Source: Pseudoalteromonas carrageenovora IAM 12662 (lineage in GTDB: Bacteria > Pseudomonadota > Gammaproteobacteria > Enterobacterales > Alteromonadaceae). Taken from it: a stretch of 64,000 nt of DNA. How positions within the stretch are numbered: the first letter of the stretch is position 1; every line of letters begins with the position of its first letter. The notes below the pieces were generated by a model that was not told the origin of the DNA, ran no database searches, and was given only the letters and a program-made list of their open reading frames with translations. Below are positions 37,742-46,286 of the stretch, in pieces. The DNA lies in contig NZ_LT965928.1 in NCBI RefSeq assembly GCF_900239935.1, forward strand, positions 1,677,154 to 1,741,153, given 5' to 3'. The position numbers were made by a program, and so were the translations under genes.

Positions 37742-38527
37742 TTAACTCACTTCAACATGAGCGTTGTTATATATAAACTGTAACAACGCACCATTACTTG
37801 ATTTTTGCTCTAACTTAACTTTATTTAAACCGGTTAGTCTAAATATGATTGGCGCAACAACCGATACCGCAGAGCCTGTGGCTGCATCTTCATTTACGCC
37901 AAATTGCGGTGCAAAGTACCTAAAATGCGCCACTGCTTTCTCGTTGTTAAAACTTAACATGCTCAGCGCAATAACTGCATTGTTATGAGCTTTAGCTAAG
38001 CCGTTAAAATCAACCTGTAAGTTTTCTAAATCTTCTTTTGAATCAAATAGCAAAACTGTATAACCATTTTTATTTGCACTACTGTATGTCGCTTTAATAG
38101 GGAGGGAAAATAAAGTAGTTAGATCTTTTGTATAGTTTGTTTTATAAAAGCTAAGTGTTTGTAATTTGAGGTGTGCTTTTTGCCTTTTAATATTTATATT
38201 AAATAGCTCATCAGAGGATGACACAAATACTTTAGGGCAGTAATTAAAATGATTTATTAAGCATTTAGCGGCCGCTAACGACCCATGTCCGCAGCGTTTA
38301 ATTTCGTTTTTTTGATTAAACCAACGAATTTTACATCTGGGTTTGGATATTTCATTAAGATTTAAAAATACGGTAGCAGGGTGCTTAGACTTTGATGCTA
38401 TATGCTGCATCATTTTAGAGGTAAGCCCATTTTTATAAATAACTATTAAGGTACTTGAGCCTAATAAGTTAAGTTTATGGCTATAAAAAACAGATTCGGT
38501 AAAGGTATGTTTAATAAAGCGCAGCAT
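37742..38527 (-). CDS. PhzF-family isomerase-like protein
   Basis: From the ATG at 38527 the protein has 261 residues. Longer frames would overlap asnB by more than 240 bp, so this start is preferred, though its ribosome site is weak. PhzF motifs are present: IRWFNQKNEIKRCGHGSLAA with the catalytic Glu, and YFAPQFGVNEDAATGSAVSV. The family does proton-shuttle isomerisations; the substrate is unknown. The N-terminal strand lacks the usual FxGNPAxV; HPATVFLN stands in for it. It lies 37 bp downstream of asnB. Confidence 0.75.
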   Translation of the reverse strand: MLRFIKHTFTESVFYSHKLNLLGSSTLIVIYKNGLTSKMMQHIASKSKHPATVFLNLNEISKPRCKIRWFNQKNEIKRCGHGSLAAAKCLINHFNYCPKVFVSSSDELFNINIKRQKAHLKLQTLSFYKTNYTKDLTTLFSLPIKATYSSANKNGYTVLLFDSKEDLENLQVDFNGLAKAHNNAVIALSMLSFNNEKAVAHFRYFAPQFGVNEDAATGSAVSVVAPIIFRLTGLNKVKLEQKSSNGALLQFIYNNAHVEVS

Positions 38528-38564
38528 GAGCCAAAAAGGCCTATGCTGCGTTAAACAAGAGCGT

Positions 38565-40238
38565 TTAGCCTTTGCTTGCATATGCGTCGTTATGAACGCC
38601 CGCAGCACGGCCAGAAGGATCTGCATTATTTTGAAATGATGCATCCCAAGCAAGTGCTTCAGGGGTAGAGCACGCCACTGACTTACCATGTGGTACACAC
38701 TTAGCTGATGCATCACCTGGGAAATGCTCTTCAAAAATTGTACGGTAGTAGTATGCTTCTTTAGAGTCTGGTGTATTAATAGGGTATTTAAACTTAGCGT
38801 TAGCAAGTTCTTGATCGCTTACTTGCTCGTTTACAAACTCTTTTAATGTATCAATCCAGCTGTAGCCAACGCCATCTGAAAACTGCTCTTTTTGACGCCA
38901 TAACACTTCCTCTGGTAGGTAGCCGTCAAAGCCTGCACGCAAAATGTGTTTTTCAATTTTGCCATCTTTACACATTTTTGCTTCAGGGTTAATGCGCATT
39001 GCAACATCAACAAATTCTTTATCAAGGAACGGTACACGTGCCTCAACGCCCCAAGCCGCCATTGATTTATTAGCACGTAAACAGTCAAACATATGCAGTT
39101 TAGACACTTTACGGTTTAACTCTTCATGAAACTCTTGTGCGTTTGGCGCTTTATGGAAGTATAAGTACCCACCAAATAGTTCATCTGCACCTTCGCCCGA
39201 AAGCACCATTTTAATACCCATTGCTTTAATTTGACGAGCCATTAAATACATAGGGGTTGATGCGCGAATAGTGGTTACATCGTACGTTTCAATGTGGTAA
39301 ATAACTTCACGTAGTGCGTCAATACCTTCTTGAATAGTAAAAATGATAGGGTGGTGAACAGTACCGATCATATCAGCCACTTTTTGTGCAGCCGCTAAAT
39401 CAGGTGAACCTTCAAGACCAACAGAGAATGAGTGAAGCTTAGGCCACCATGCATCGCTTTCATCATTATCTTCAATACGTTTAGCTGCAAATCGTTGTGT
39501 AATAGCCGAAATAACAGATGAGTCTAAACCACCAGAAAGTAGCACACCGTAAGGCACATCACACATTAGCTGGCGCTTAACTGCAGCTTCTAATGCTTCT
39601 TTAACGTCTTGAGCTTCTGCGCTGTTATCTTTAACTGCGTCGAAAGTTTCCCAGTCACGTTTGTAATAAGGCTTAAGCTCTCCATCTTTACTATAAAGGT
39701 AATGACCCGGAGGGAACTCTTCAATGTGCTTACATATTGGTGAAAGCGCTTTAAGCTCAGAGGCAACATAAAAGTTACCGTGCTCATCGTGGCCAGTGTA
39801 AAGTGGAATAATACCAATGTGATCGCGACCAATTAGGTAAGCATCGTTTTCTTCATCGTATAAACAAAATGCAAAAATACCATTTAGGTCATCTAAAAAC
39901 TCAGGACCTTTTTGTTTGTATAACGCTAAAATAACTTCACAGTCTGACTGAGTCTGAAATTCGAAATCAACATTTAGCTCTGCTGCCAGTTCTTTGTGGT
40001 TATAAATTTCGCCATTAACCGCTAAAATATTTGTTTTTTCAGGGTTGTATAAAGGCTGTGCGCCGCTTGATACGCCAACAATGGCTAGGCGCTCATGCAC
40101 TAAAATCGCTTTTTCAGATGAATAAACACCAGACCAATCAGGACCACGGTGCCTAAGCAGCTTAGACATTTCAATTGCTTGGGTACGCAACTGAGCGGCG
40201 TTAGATTTAATATCTAATACACCAAAAATTGAACACAT
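38565..40238 (-). CDS. asnB: Asparagine synthase B (glutamine-hydrolysing)
   Basis: 557 residues. Cys2 (after Met1 removal, MCSIFGVLDIK) is the glutaminase nucleophile; RHRGPDWSGVY and NGEIYNHKELA complete the N-terminal amidotransferase. The synthetase half has the PP-loop LLSGGLDSSVISAI and GEGADELFGGYLYFHKAP. It makes asparagine from aspartate, ATP and glutamine. A GAGGAG site precedes the ATG. Just upstream sits a strong hairpin (40265-40290). Confidence 0.96.
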   Translation of the reverse strand: MCSIFGVLDIKSNAAQLRTQAIEMSKLLRHRGPDWSGVYSSEKAILVHERLAIVGVSSGAQPLYNPEKTNILAVNGEIYNHKELAAELNVDFEFQTQSDCEVILALYKQKGPEFLDDLNGIFAFCLYDEENDAYLIGRDHIGIIPLYTGHDEHGNFYVASELKALSPICKHIEEFPPGHYLYSKDGELKPYYKRDWETFDAVKDNSAEAQDVKEALEAAVKRQLMCDVPYGVLLSGGLDSSVISAITQRFAAKRIEDNDESDAWWPKLHSFSVGLEGSPDLAAAQKVADMIGTVHHPIIFTIQEGIDALREVIYHIETYDVTTIRASTPMYLMARQIKAMGIKMVLSGEGADELFGGYLYFHKAPNAQEFHEELNRKVSKLHMFDCLRANKSMAAWGVEARVPFLDKEFVDVAMRINPEAKMCKDGKIEKHILRAGFDGYLPEEVLWRQKEQFSDGVGYSWIDTLKEFVNEQVSDQELANAKFKYPINTPDSKEAYYYRTIFEEHFPGDASAKCVPHGKSVACSTPEALAWDASFQNNADPSGRAAGVHNDAYASKG

Positions 40239-40749
40239 AGTAACTCCTCATTCCTATTATGTGTGCAGCAAGGCAACTTTGCGATGCTGCGAAACCTTGT
40301 TTTATCAGAAATAATTACTCAAGTCACACTGCTTTTACAATTAATTAAGAATAATTTATGCACCAAGGGAAAGTTGAGTGCACCAAAAAGGTTAAAATGT
40401 GGTTGCAATGATTGTTTTTACACCATTATTGCTGTTCAATGCTTGAGCTATCGTGAGCTTGAGCGTGTTTATAAGCTACATTTACATATAATTTTAGCAT
40501 CATGATGGTGCGTGATGTATAGAAGACAAATGCAAAGTATCCATTAAATTTAAATCTAAAATGTGTAGCATTAATAATATCAAAGCATACTTACAATGAG
40601 CCATTTATGGGTTCTAGCATTTGCTATACATTCCAAATACTACTTTATGGGGAAGGCTTACGCCGTGACTTTTAATTAAAAGTGCCTTGGTTATTTAATT
40701 TCAAACATATTTTTTTACAAAACACAACATGAGGCACTTTTATGACAGG
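40239..40749. other. asnB upstream region and pxpC downstream region
   Basis: 511 bp with no supported gene. It holds the asnB leader hairpin, a direct repeat of TGCACCAA at 40359 and 40379 (20 bp apart), and a 10-bp inverted repeat AAAAGTGCCT / AGGCACTTTT at 40678-40687 and 40732-40741 beside the pxpC end. Confidence 0.5.
40265..40290 (-). promoter_or_regulatory. Hairpin in the asnB leader
   Basis: On the minus strand GCAGCA, TC, GCAA, loop AG, TTGC, CT, TGCTGC folds as two short helices with a 2x2 internal loop, 27 bp upstream of the asnB ATG and close to its ribosome site. It could modulate translation. Confidence 0.35.
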
Positions 40750-41682
40750 TTACCTTTTATATTTAAGTGCAATTTTTAACTGTTCTAAATGGCCATTTAA
40801 TTTGCGCTGCGCTTTAGCTGCATCTTCAATCGTGACGTATTCAAACTTTACTGAATCGCCCGGTCTAAATTGTGCGAACTGATGAAGATCAGCTTCTATT
40901 ACCGTCCCAAGTAGAGGATAGCCACCAGTAGTTTGAGCATCATTTAGTAATACAATAGGTTCACCGTTTGGGGGTAATTGTATGCTCCCTGGGCTAACGC
41001 CTATTGATGGCAGTGAGTGAGTATGTTTAAGGGAGTTGGCTGCGTTTTCAAGCCTGACTCCCATGCGGTTACTATTGTGGGATACCTTAAAGCGTGTATT
41101 TACAAAAGTATCTGTAATTTCTTGACCAAGGGTGTTGCTATGTGGACTTGAGTGAACCCTAATTATTTGCCGTTTAGCAGGGGTTAACGCACCTGTTTGT
41201 TTAAAGTCATTATTAATGTATTCGTCTATAGGTAAAATATCGCCTGCGCTAAGCGCATTGCCATTAAGCCCGCCAAAACATGCATTTAAATCAGTAGCGC
41301 GCGACTCCATAATAAGCGGTGTTTTAATACCACCTTTAACCGCTAAATAGGCTCTTAAGCCTGCGCGACCTGTATTAAAGCACATAGTTTGATTGGCTTT
41401 GACGTTATAACTCCAGCCTGGGTAAATTGGTTCACCATCAATGCTTGCTTGTAAGTCGGCACCATGAAGTGCTATTTCGGTACTGCATAAAAACGTCAAC
41501 TCGCATAAACCAACAGTGATCTCAAGCACTGCATCGTTGTCATTATTATTAATTAAACGATTAGCAATAATTTGTGAGTAGGGATCTAAACTGCCTGTTT
41601 TACTTACCCCTAAGTGTCTATAACCTGTACGACCAAGATCTTGAACGCTCAATTGAACACCCGGTTTTATCACTTTAATCAT
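40750..41682 (-). CDS. pxpC: 5-oxoprolinase subunit PxpC (KipA-type, biotin-dependent carboxyltransferase family)
   Basis: 310 residues of the KipA/PxpC family. Landmarks: IKPGVQLSVQDLGRTGYRHL at the N terminus, SGSLDPYS-type start of the fold (KTGSLDPYSQIIANRLI), GGIKTPLIMESRATD, and SIQLPPNGEPIVLLNDAQTT with GGYPLLGTV. With PxpA and PxpB it hydrolyses 5-oxoproline to glutamate using ATP. It overlaps pxpB by 8 bp. No pxpA is in the window. Confidence 0.9.
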   Translation of the reverse strand: MIKVIKPGVQLSVQDLGRTGYRHLGVSKTGSLDPYSQIIANRLINNNDNDAVLEITVGLCELTFLCSTEIALHGADLQASIDGEPIYPGWSYNVKANQTMCFNTGRAGLRAYLAVKGGIKTPLIMESRATDLNACFGGLNGNALSAGDILPIDEYINNDFKQTGALTPAKRQIIRVHSSPHSNTLGQEITDTFVNTRFKVSHNSNRMGVRLENAANSLKHTHSLPSIGVSPGSIQLPPNGEPIVLLNDAQTTGGYPLLGTVIEADLHQFAQFRPGDSVKFEYVTIEDAAKAQRKLNGHLEQLKIALKYKR

Positions 41683-42343
41683 GTTTAATAGCCTCGCTTA
41701 AACTACACGGAACAAACTCAAGCGTATCACCTGGGTTAATTAAGCATGGGGTTTGTAGAGTATGATCAAATAATAAAGTGTTAGTGTGTCCAATAATATG
41801 CCAACCGCCAGGAGTGTCGGCTGGGTAAATGGCTGTTTTGTCAGCACCAATGGCAACAGACCCTTTTGGTACCTTTGTGCGGGGCTCACTGCGCCTAGGG
41901 GTCTGCAAACGTTCATCAAGTCCATGTAAGTAAGCAAATCCGGGTTGAAAACCTAAAAATAAAACGTGGTAGTGGGTTTTACTATGGATACTAATAACGT
42001 CTTCAGTGGTTAAATTATTATATTTTGCAACGTAGGCTATATCTTTGCCGTTATAAACAGTATTAATTTTATGATGCTGAGATTTAAAAGACGCATTTTT
42101 AATGTCGCCCCAAATTGCTAATAGTGATTTTTGCCATTTATTTAAATTTTCAGCGTTTTTTAAATACAAGGTAAGAGAGTTCATCGCGGGTACTACATCA
42201 GCAAAGTCGCTGCTTTGTTTACAATGTGCTGTAAGTGCCCAAATTTTCTTTTGGATGGAGAGTACGTTATCTGGCTCTAAATGCGATGCATCAAAGAGTA
42301 ATGAGCTGTTACTTAATGCATAAATGTAAGGGATTTGACTCAT
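41675..42343 (-). CDS. pxpB: 5-oxoprolinase subunit PxpB (KipI-type)
   Basis: From the ATG at 42343 (MSQIPYIYALSNSSLLFDAS) the protein has 222 residues, the family length; the frame is open further to 42442 but that extension is atypical. Motifs: VVPAMNSLTLYL, LTTEDVISIHSKTHYHVLFL, LGFQPGFAYLHGLDERLQTP with PR, GSVAIGADKTAIYP and PGGWHIIGHT. It forms the 5-oxoprolinase complex with PxpC, whose gene it overlaps. It is divergent from the Msr fusion gene. Confidence 0.9.
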   Translation of the reverse strand: MSQIPYIYALSNSSLLFDASHLEPDNVLSIQKKIWALTAHCKQSSDFADVVPAMNSLTLYLKNAENLNKWQKSLLAIWGDIKNASFKSQHHKINTVYNGKDIAYVAKYNNLTTEDVISIHSKTHYHVLFLGFQPGFAYLHGLDERLQTPRRSEPRTKVPKGSVAIGADKTAIYPADTPGGWHIIGHTNTLLFDHTLQTPCLINPGDTLEFVPCSLSEAIKHD

Positions 42344-42538
42344 AAATAACCCGATTAAAACAACATGCTCTAACGCTAACACAGATAAATTAATTAGTTC
42401 ATAGTGTTGCGATGAATGAATAGGCATAAATAAATTCTTCAAGCTAACCTGAACTCTGGTTACTTATAAACGTATAGATGAAATTAAAAACACGATAAGG
42501 AGGTCTTACTTAGCACGTACATGTTTAAGAGGCATTTT

Positions 42539-43828
42539 ATGAAACACCAGCATTTATTATATTTATCGGGCGCAGCTATTATATTTAGCGCAGGTAGTTT
42601 TGCTTTATCGATGGAAAAAGTAGAACACAGTAATTTAGAAGCCACAACGCATGTTGAAACCATAGTATTAGGCTCTGGGTGTTTTTGGGGAGCTGAAAAA
42701 CGTTACGAAGCGCTAAATGGCGTGATTAATGCGGAGTCGGGTTATGCTGATGGAAGCGGTTTTAAAGCAACGTATAATAACATTACTGATCAATCACGCC
42801 GGTTTGATGAAAATAATTACGCTGAAGTTGTACAAGTTATGTATAACAGCAATATTATTTCCTCAGAGGATTTACTTAAAAATTACTTTGAAAGCCACGA
42901 TCCAACGCAAATAAATCGCCAAGGTAACGATGTCGGTACTCAGTATCGCTCAGTTATTTTAACCACTTCAGATAAACAAGCCGAAATTGCAAACCAAGTT
43001 AAGTCGCAGTATCAGCAATTATTAACTGCCGCTAGTTATGGCAACATAACCACTCAAATTAAAGCGCTTGAAGGGTTTGTATCAGCCGAAGAGTATCACC
43101 AAAATTATCTCGAAAAGAACCCAAATGGTTATTGCCCAGATCATTCTACCGGTGTTGTTTTTAATAAAAAACCAACTGAAAAAGTTGATAACGCCATGCT
43201 TTTAACCGGCAAACAAATTGTTGTTCTTGATTCACGAGAGTACTGCCCATACTGTGAAAAGTTTAAAAAAGCAGTGGCTAACGATTATAAAGGCACAGTG
43301 CCTATGTCGTTTCGTCATGCAGATCAGCTTGAAGGTTTAAAAATTAAATCGGCAACGTGGGCTACGCCTACCATACTTTTTTTAGAAAATGGTGAAGAAG
43401 TATACAGTCGTCAAGGTTATGCAAGCCCAGAGGAGTTTTATAAAGCATTAGGCGCATTTAAATTAGGCGATAGTGATGCCTATAAGGTTGCTTTTAATGC
43501 CCGTACAGACAGACCTTATTGTAAAGAGTACAAAGAGTTTAAAAACACACCCGATGGCACGTTTGTAGATAAGCTAAGTGGTGAGCCACTATTTGATACA
43601 CGCGATAGGTTTAACTCAGGCACTGGTTGGCTTTCATTCAAGAATCCTGTTAAAAATAGTGTCACTCAACACGATGATAGTAGCTGGGGTATGACACGCA
43701 TTGAGCTTAAATCTAAAAGCACAGGTATTCATTTAGGGCATTTATTTCCAGGCGAAGGGCCAAGAGGCACAGACCGTTACTGTATTAATGCAACGGTGCT
43801 TGAGTTTATCCCACGTGATAAAAGCTAA
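42539..43828 (+). CDS. msrAB: Exported MsrA-thioredoxin-MsrB triple-domain methionine sulfoxide reductase
   Basis: About 429 residues. A signal peptide (MKHQHLLYLSGAAIIFSAG) directs export. MsrA (~40-200) has the catalytic GCFWGAEKRYEAL and YHQNYLEKNPNGYC. A thioredoxin-fold domain (~215-305) has SREYCPYCEKF and cis-Pro in ATPTILFL. MsrB (~310-425) has FNSGTGWLSF, GIHLGHLFPGEGP and catalytic Cys in RYCINATVLEF, and lacks both zinc CxxC pairs. The start at 42539 has an AAGAGG site; 42521 is possible. The order MsrA-Trx-MsrB differs from Neisseria PilB (Trx-MsrA-MsrB). It probably repairs oxidised periplasmic proteins. Confidence 0.88.
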   Translation: MKHQHLLYLSGAAIIFSAGSFALSMEKVEHSNLEATTHVETIVLGSGCFWGAEKRYEALNGVINAESGYADGSGFKATYNNITDQSRRFDENNYAEVVQVMYNSNIISSEDLLKNYFESHDPTQINRQGNDVGTQYRSVILTTSDKQAEIANQVKSQYQQLLTAASYGNITTQIKALEGFVSAEEYHQNYLEKNPNGYCPDHSTGVVFNKKPTEKVDNAMLLTGKQIVVLDSREYCPYCEKFKKAVANDYKGTVPMSFRHADQLEGLKIKSATWATPTILFLENGEEVYSRQGYASPEEFYKALGAFKLGDSDAYKVAFNARTDRPYCKEYKEFKNTPDGTFVDKLSGEPLFDTRDRFNSGTGWLSFKNPVKNSVTQHDDSSWGMTRIELKSKSTGIHLGHLFPGEGPRGTDRYCINATVLEFIPRDKS

Positions 43829-43830
43829 AC

Positions 43831-43871
43831 ATAAATAGTAAAGCCCGATTTAATCGGGCTTTACTATTTAT
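43831..43871. terminator. 41-bp perfect palindrome, strong terminator
   Basis: A 20-bp perfect stem around a single central base: ATAAATAGTAAAGCCCGATT pairs with AATCGGGCTTTACTATTTAT. The GC core AAGCCCGATT / AATCGGGCTT is followed by T-rich sequence. It begins 3 bp after the msrAB stop. Confidence 0.8.
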
Positions 43872-43933
43872 ATAGGAAAACTTTAACAAATCATGACTAT
43901 GATATATAAATTAAATTAAGAATTTAAAATAGG

Positions 43934-44707
43934 ATGAACATCATTATTAAATTGCTTAACTACATAGCGCTGATTTATGGAGCTATAACTACGAGCTTTG
44001 TAGCAGCCCAGCCAATTGAGAAGTACGTAGTCGGTGTAGAAAATATAGAATACCTTCCTTACTACGATGGTAGCGGTACAAATAAACTTGATTACTATGG
44101 TTTTAGCCGTGATTTATTAGAAATGTTTGCTGATAAGCAGGGTATAAAACTAGAGTTTTATTCACTACCTATTCCACGATTGTATAAAGAGTTTATAGAG
44201 CATCACCACGTAGACTTTAAATATCCTGATAACCCTAATTGGCAAGTGGGTTACAAACAGACGCTTAATACAGCCATTAATTATTCTGAACCCTCTTTAG
44301 TTACTCATACAGGCATAGCAAGTTTAAAACAAAACATTACACTCAAAGACTGTAAATCACTTGCTAAGGTGCGCGGTTTTACTTTGCAAGGATTAAATGA
44401 ACTCACCACCAAGCCATCACTAAAAGTAGTTGAAACCAACAACGTAATCGAAATGATCTACTTACTATACAAAGAGCGAATAGACTGCATATACATATCT
44501 CATGATGTACTTGAATATAACTTAGGCGCGTTTTTTGACACCACAGTGCCGGTTTATTTTCAGCACCATTTACCAGTAGATGAACAAGCCTTTTTATTAT
44601 CTACAATAAATTATCCTAAGTTAGTTGAAAAATTTAATGCTTTTTTAAAAAACAATAAGCAAAAAATAAATGCACTTAAGCTAAAGCATAAGATAATCAT
44701 TGAATAA
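43934..44707 (+). CDS. Periplasmic solute-binding-type protein (SBP_bac_3-like)
   Basis: 257 residues with a signal peptide ending TTSFVAAQ. The mature fold resembles the amino-acid-type solute-binding family: VVGVENIEYLPYYDG, YYGFSRDLLEMFADKQGIKL, YSEPSLVTHTGIASL and the hinge region RGFTLQGLNEL. No permease or ATPase gene is adjacent. Stand-alone members in marine gammaproteobacteria are often sensors or orphan binders. The ligand is unknown and the ribosome site is weak. Confidence 0.7.
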   Translation: MNIIIKLLNYIALIYGAITTSFVAAQPIEKYVVGVENIEYLPYYDGSGTNKLDYYGFSRDLLEMFADKQGIKLEFYSLPIPRLYKEFIEHHHVDFKYPDNPNWQVGYKQTLNTAINYSEPSLVTHTGIASLKQNITLKDCKSLAKVRGFTLQGLNELTTKPSLKVVETNNVIEMIYLLYKERIDCIYISHDVLEYNLGAFFDTTVPVYFQHHLPVDEQAFLLSTINYPKLVEKFNAFLKNNKQKINALKLKHKIIIE

Positions 44708-44720
44708 ATAGGGGGGATAA

Positions 44721-44801
44721 TAAAAACGGCCCATATAAAGTCACCACCTTACATGAACCGCTTTTCACACTGACAACATCTTACACACACAATATAAGAT
44801 T
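44721..44801 (-). ncRNA. Candidate small RNA 1 of a three-copy tandem family
   Basis: Read on the minus strand: a candidate -10 TATATT (44796-44791), then the single-stranded segment UGUUGUCAGUGUGAAAA, a 15-bp hairpin (44760-44727, loop GGUG) and TTTTTATT. In this copy the helix uses four G-U wobbles, which would be mismatches if read on the plus strand. Expected RNA ~62 nt if TATATT is the -10, longer if the block ATCTTA / TAAGAT is itself a transcribed 5' hairpin. Confidence 0.5.
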
Positions 44802-44850
44802 AGGTTTGCTACAAAGTAGCTAATTTGATTACTGGGTGGAGCTGGTGGAA

Positions 44851-44933
44851 TAAAAAACAGTTCAAACTAAGTCACCACCTAATTTGAACTGCTTTTTCAC
44901 ACTGACAACATCTTACACACACAATATAAGATT
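44851..44933 (-). ncRNA. Candidate small RNA 2 of a three-copy tandem family
   Basis: Same organisation: TATATT at 44928-44923, seed UGUUGUCAGUGUG, hairpin 44891-44858 of 15 bp with two G-U pairs and loop GGUG, then TTTTTTATT. Relative to copy 1, helix positions 2/33 change G-C to A-U, 8/27 change U-A to A-U and 11/24 change A-U to U-A: compensatory double changes. Confidence 0.55.
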
Positions 44934-44982
44934 CGGTTTGCTACAACGTAGCTAATTTTATTACTGCGTGGAGTTGGTGGAA

Positions 44983-45065
44983 TAAAAAACAGTTCAAATT
45001 AAGTCACCACCTAACTTGAACTGCTTTTTCACACTGACAACATCTTACACACACAATATAAGATT
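44983..45065 (-). ncRNA. Candidate small RNA 3 of a three-copy tandem family
   Basis: TATATT at 45060-45055, identical seed, hairpin 45023-44990 of 15 bp with G-U pairs at 9/26 and 13/22, TTTTTTATT tail. The sequence upstream of AGAATCTTATATT differs from copies 1 and 2, so this copy has a different upstream promoter or activator region. Confidence 0.55.
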
Positions 45066-45404
45066 CTTTTATTACCTAGTTAGAGCTATCACCTCTAAAA
45101 AGGTTGCATTTATTTGGTGCAAAACAATAAATTACTTTAAATAACTAAAGATATTTCATTGCTTGTTTGCGATGGATTAACTTTAAAATAAACCTACAAA
45201 CTCGACAAACGATAAAAATAAAACTAATAAGTGAAAAAAATTAAGTTATAGACTTTAGTCTAGGGTTGGTTTTTAAGTGCTTGTTTATTAATAAGTAAAA
45301 CTAAAAGATCGCAAAGGGGAATAATAGGGCGGCGATTAAGTAACTATTTTTAAATAATTAAAAAGTAGTATTGCGTGCTTTAGGTGCTCGTCGCCCTATA
45401 TAAG
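45066..45404. other. Non-coding stretch between the RNA array and the LysR gene
   Basis: 339 bp, AT-rich, no supported gene. Near the LysR stop lies an imperfect inverted repeat TAGGGCGGCGA (45325-45335) / TCGTCGCCCTA (45388-45398), one mismatch, with a ~52-bp loop; it could end the LysR transcript. The left part is the upstream region of small RNA 3. Confidence 0.45.
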
Positions 45405-46286
45405 TTAACTTTGAATTTTTCGAAAAGTAGATACAACCCATTTTGCAAATAAATCTAGTGCCGGATTGGGTGTGTTAGTTTCATGCTGAACTAAGTAATA
45501 TTTATCTTTAGTGGTAAGGGGCCGCTCAAAAAGTTTATATAACCATTGTTCATCAATCCAACTTTGACTAATTGGTAATGGGATAAGTGAAATGCCTATA
45601 CCTTGCTGTGCTGCCCGTGCTACACCAAACATACTGTCTATCTGAATAATTTGTGTAGGCGAAAAGTCATCAATCCCGGCTTTTTCAGCCCACTGATGCC
45701 ATGCCCACGGGCGCGCTTTGTGTAGAATAAGCGGTACTTGATTAAGCGCTTGGCAATGATCGTCTTTCCATTGCTTTAAAAGCTTTTCATTACATGCAGG
45801 TATGTACTCAAGATTAAACAGCTCTGTAGCTAAGCCTTCAGTGGGTTTACTCGATGACAAAACAATCGATAAATCACTATGACGCGTTAACTCTTTACGG
45901 GTTTTTAGCGTATCCATTTGCAAGTTTATATTAGGATGCTCTGACGTCCACTCACTTAGCTTTGGCATAAGCAATTCGCTGGCAAAAAATTCAGGCAATG
46001 TAATTGTTAAATTAGTATTTTGTTGCATTTGACTAAACTCATTAATAGTGCCCTCCAGGGTGCTAATAATGGGAGATATAGCATCAAAAAAGTTTTTTCC
46101 TGCTGTAGTTAAACTAATAGAGCGTGTTTTACGTTGGAATAGCTCTATTCCAAGTTGTTCCTCAAGTTGTTTTATTTGATGGCTTACCGCAGACGGCGTT
46201 AAGTACAGCTCATTGGCTGCATGCTTAAAACTTAAACTTCTTGCTGCAAAGCAAAAAGAGCGGAGGCCACGTATAGGAGTTTGCAT
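45405..46286 (-). CDS. LysR-family transcriptional regulator (GcvA-like)
   Basis: 293 residues. The N-terminal winged HTH shows FCFAARSLSFKHAANELYLT and PSAVSHQIKQLEEQLGIELF, then RKTRSISLTTAGKNFF. The C-terminal effector domain has the periplasmic-binding-like fold (FAARAAQQGIGISL-type region reads GVARAAQQGIGISLIPLPIS). GcvA-type sequence at the N terminus (RGLRSFCFAARSLSF) is clear. It lies downstream of scoB on the same strand but behind a terminator and 336 bp, so it is probably separately transcribed. Its target is unknown. Confidence 0.88.
   Translation of the reverse strand: MQTPIRGLRSFCFAARSLSFKHAANELYLTPSAVSHQIKQLEEQLGIELFQRKTRSISLTTAGKNFFDAISPIISTLEGTINEFSQMQQNTNLTITLPEFFASELLMPKLSEWTSEHPNINLQMDTLKTRKELTRHSDLSIVLSSSKPTEGLATELFNLEYIPACNEKLLKQWKDDHCQALNQVPLILHKARPWAWHQWAEKAGIDDFSPTQIIQIDSMFGVARAAQQGIGISLIPLPISQSWIDEQWLYKLFERPLTTKDKYYLVQHETNTPNPALDLFAKWVVSTFRKIQS

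Larger units (their letters stand above)
44721..45065 (-). repeat. Tandem array of ~131-bp units (2.6 copies)
   Basis: Units start at 44721, 44851 and 44983. Each has a hairpin segment, a nearly invariant CACACTGACAACATCTTACA block ending AATATAAGATT, and (units 1 and 2) a spacer with GCTAC-N3-GTAGC and GGTGGAGYTGGTGG. Unit 3 lacks the spacer. Between-copy differences preserve the hairpin. Confidence 0.85.

Noticed and set aside
38528..38806. Long N-terminal extension of the PhzF-like protein
   Set aside because: It would read through the 3' part of asnB in another frame and has no PhzF-like sequence.
40263..40505. 80-residue plus-strand frame opposite the asnB leader
   Set aside because: No ribosome site, odd composition, and it covers the leader and promoter of asnB.
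44721..45065. CRISPR array
   Set aside because: Units are ~131 bp with internal hairpins and only 2.6 copies; there are no short identical repeats with unique spacers and no cas genes.
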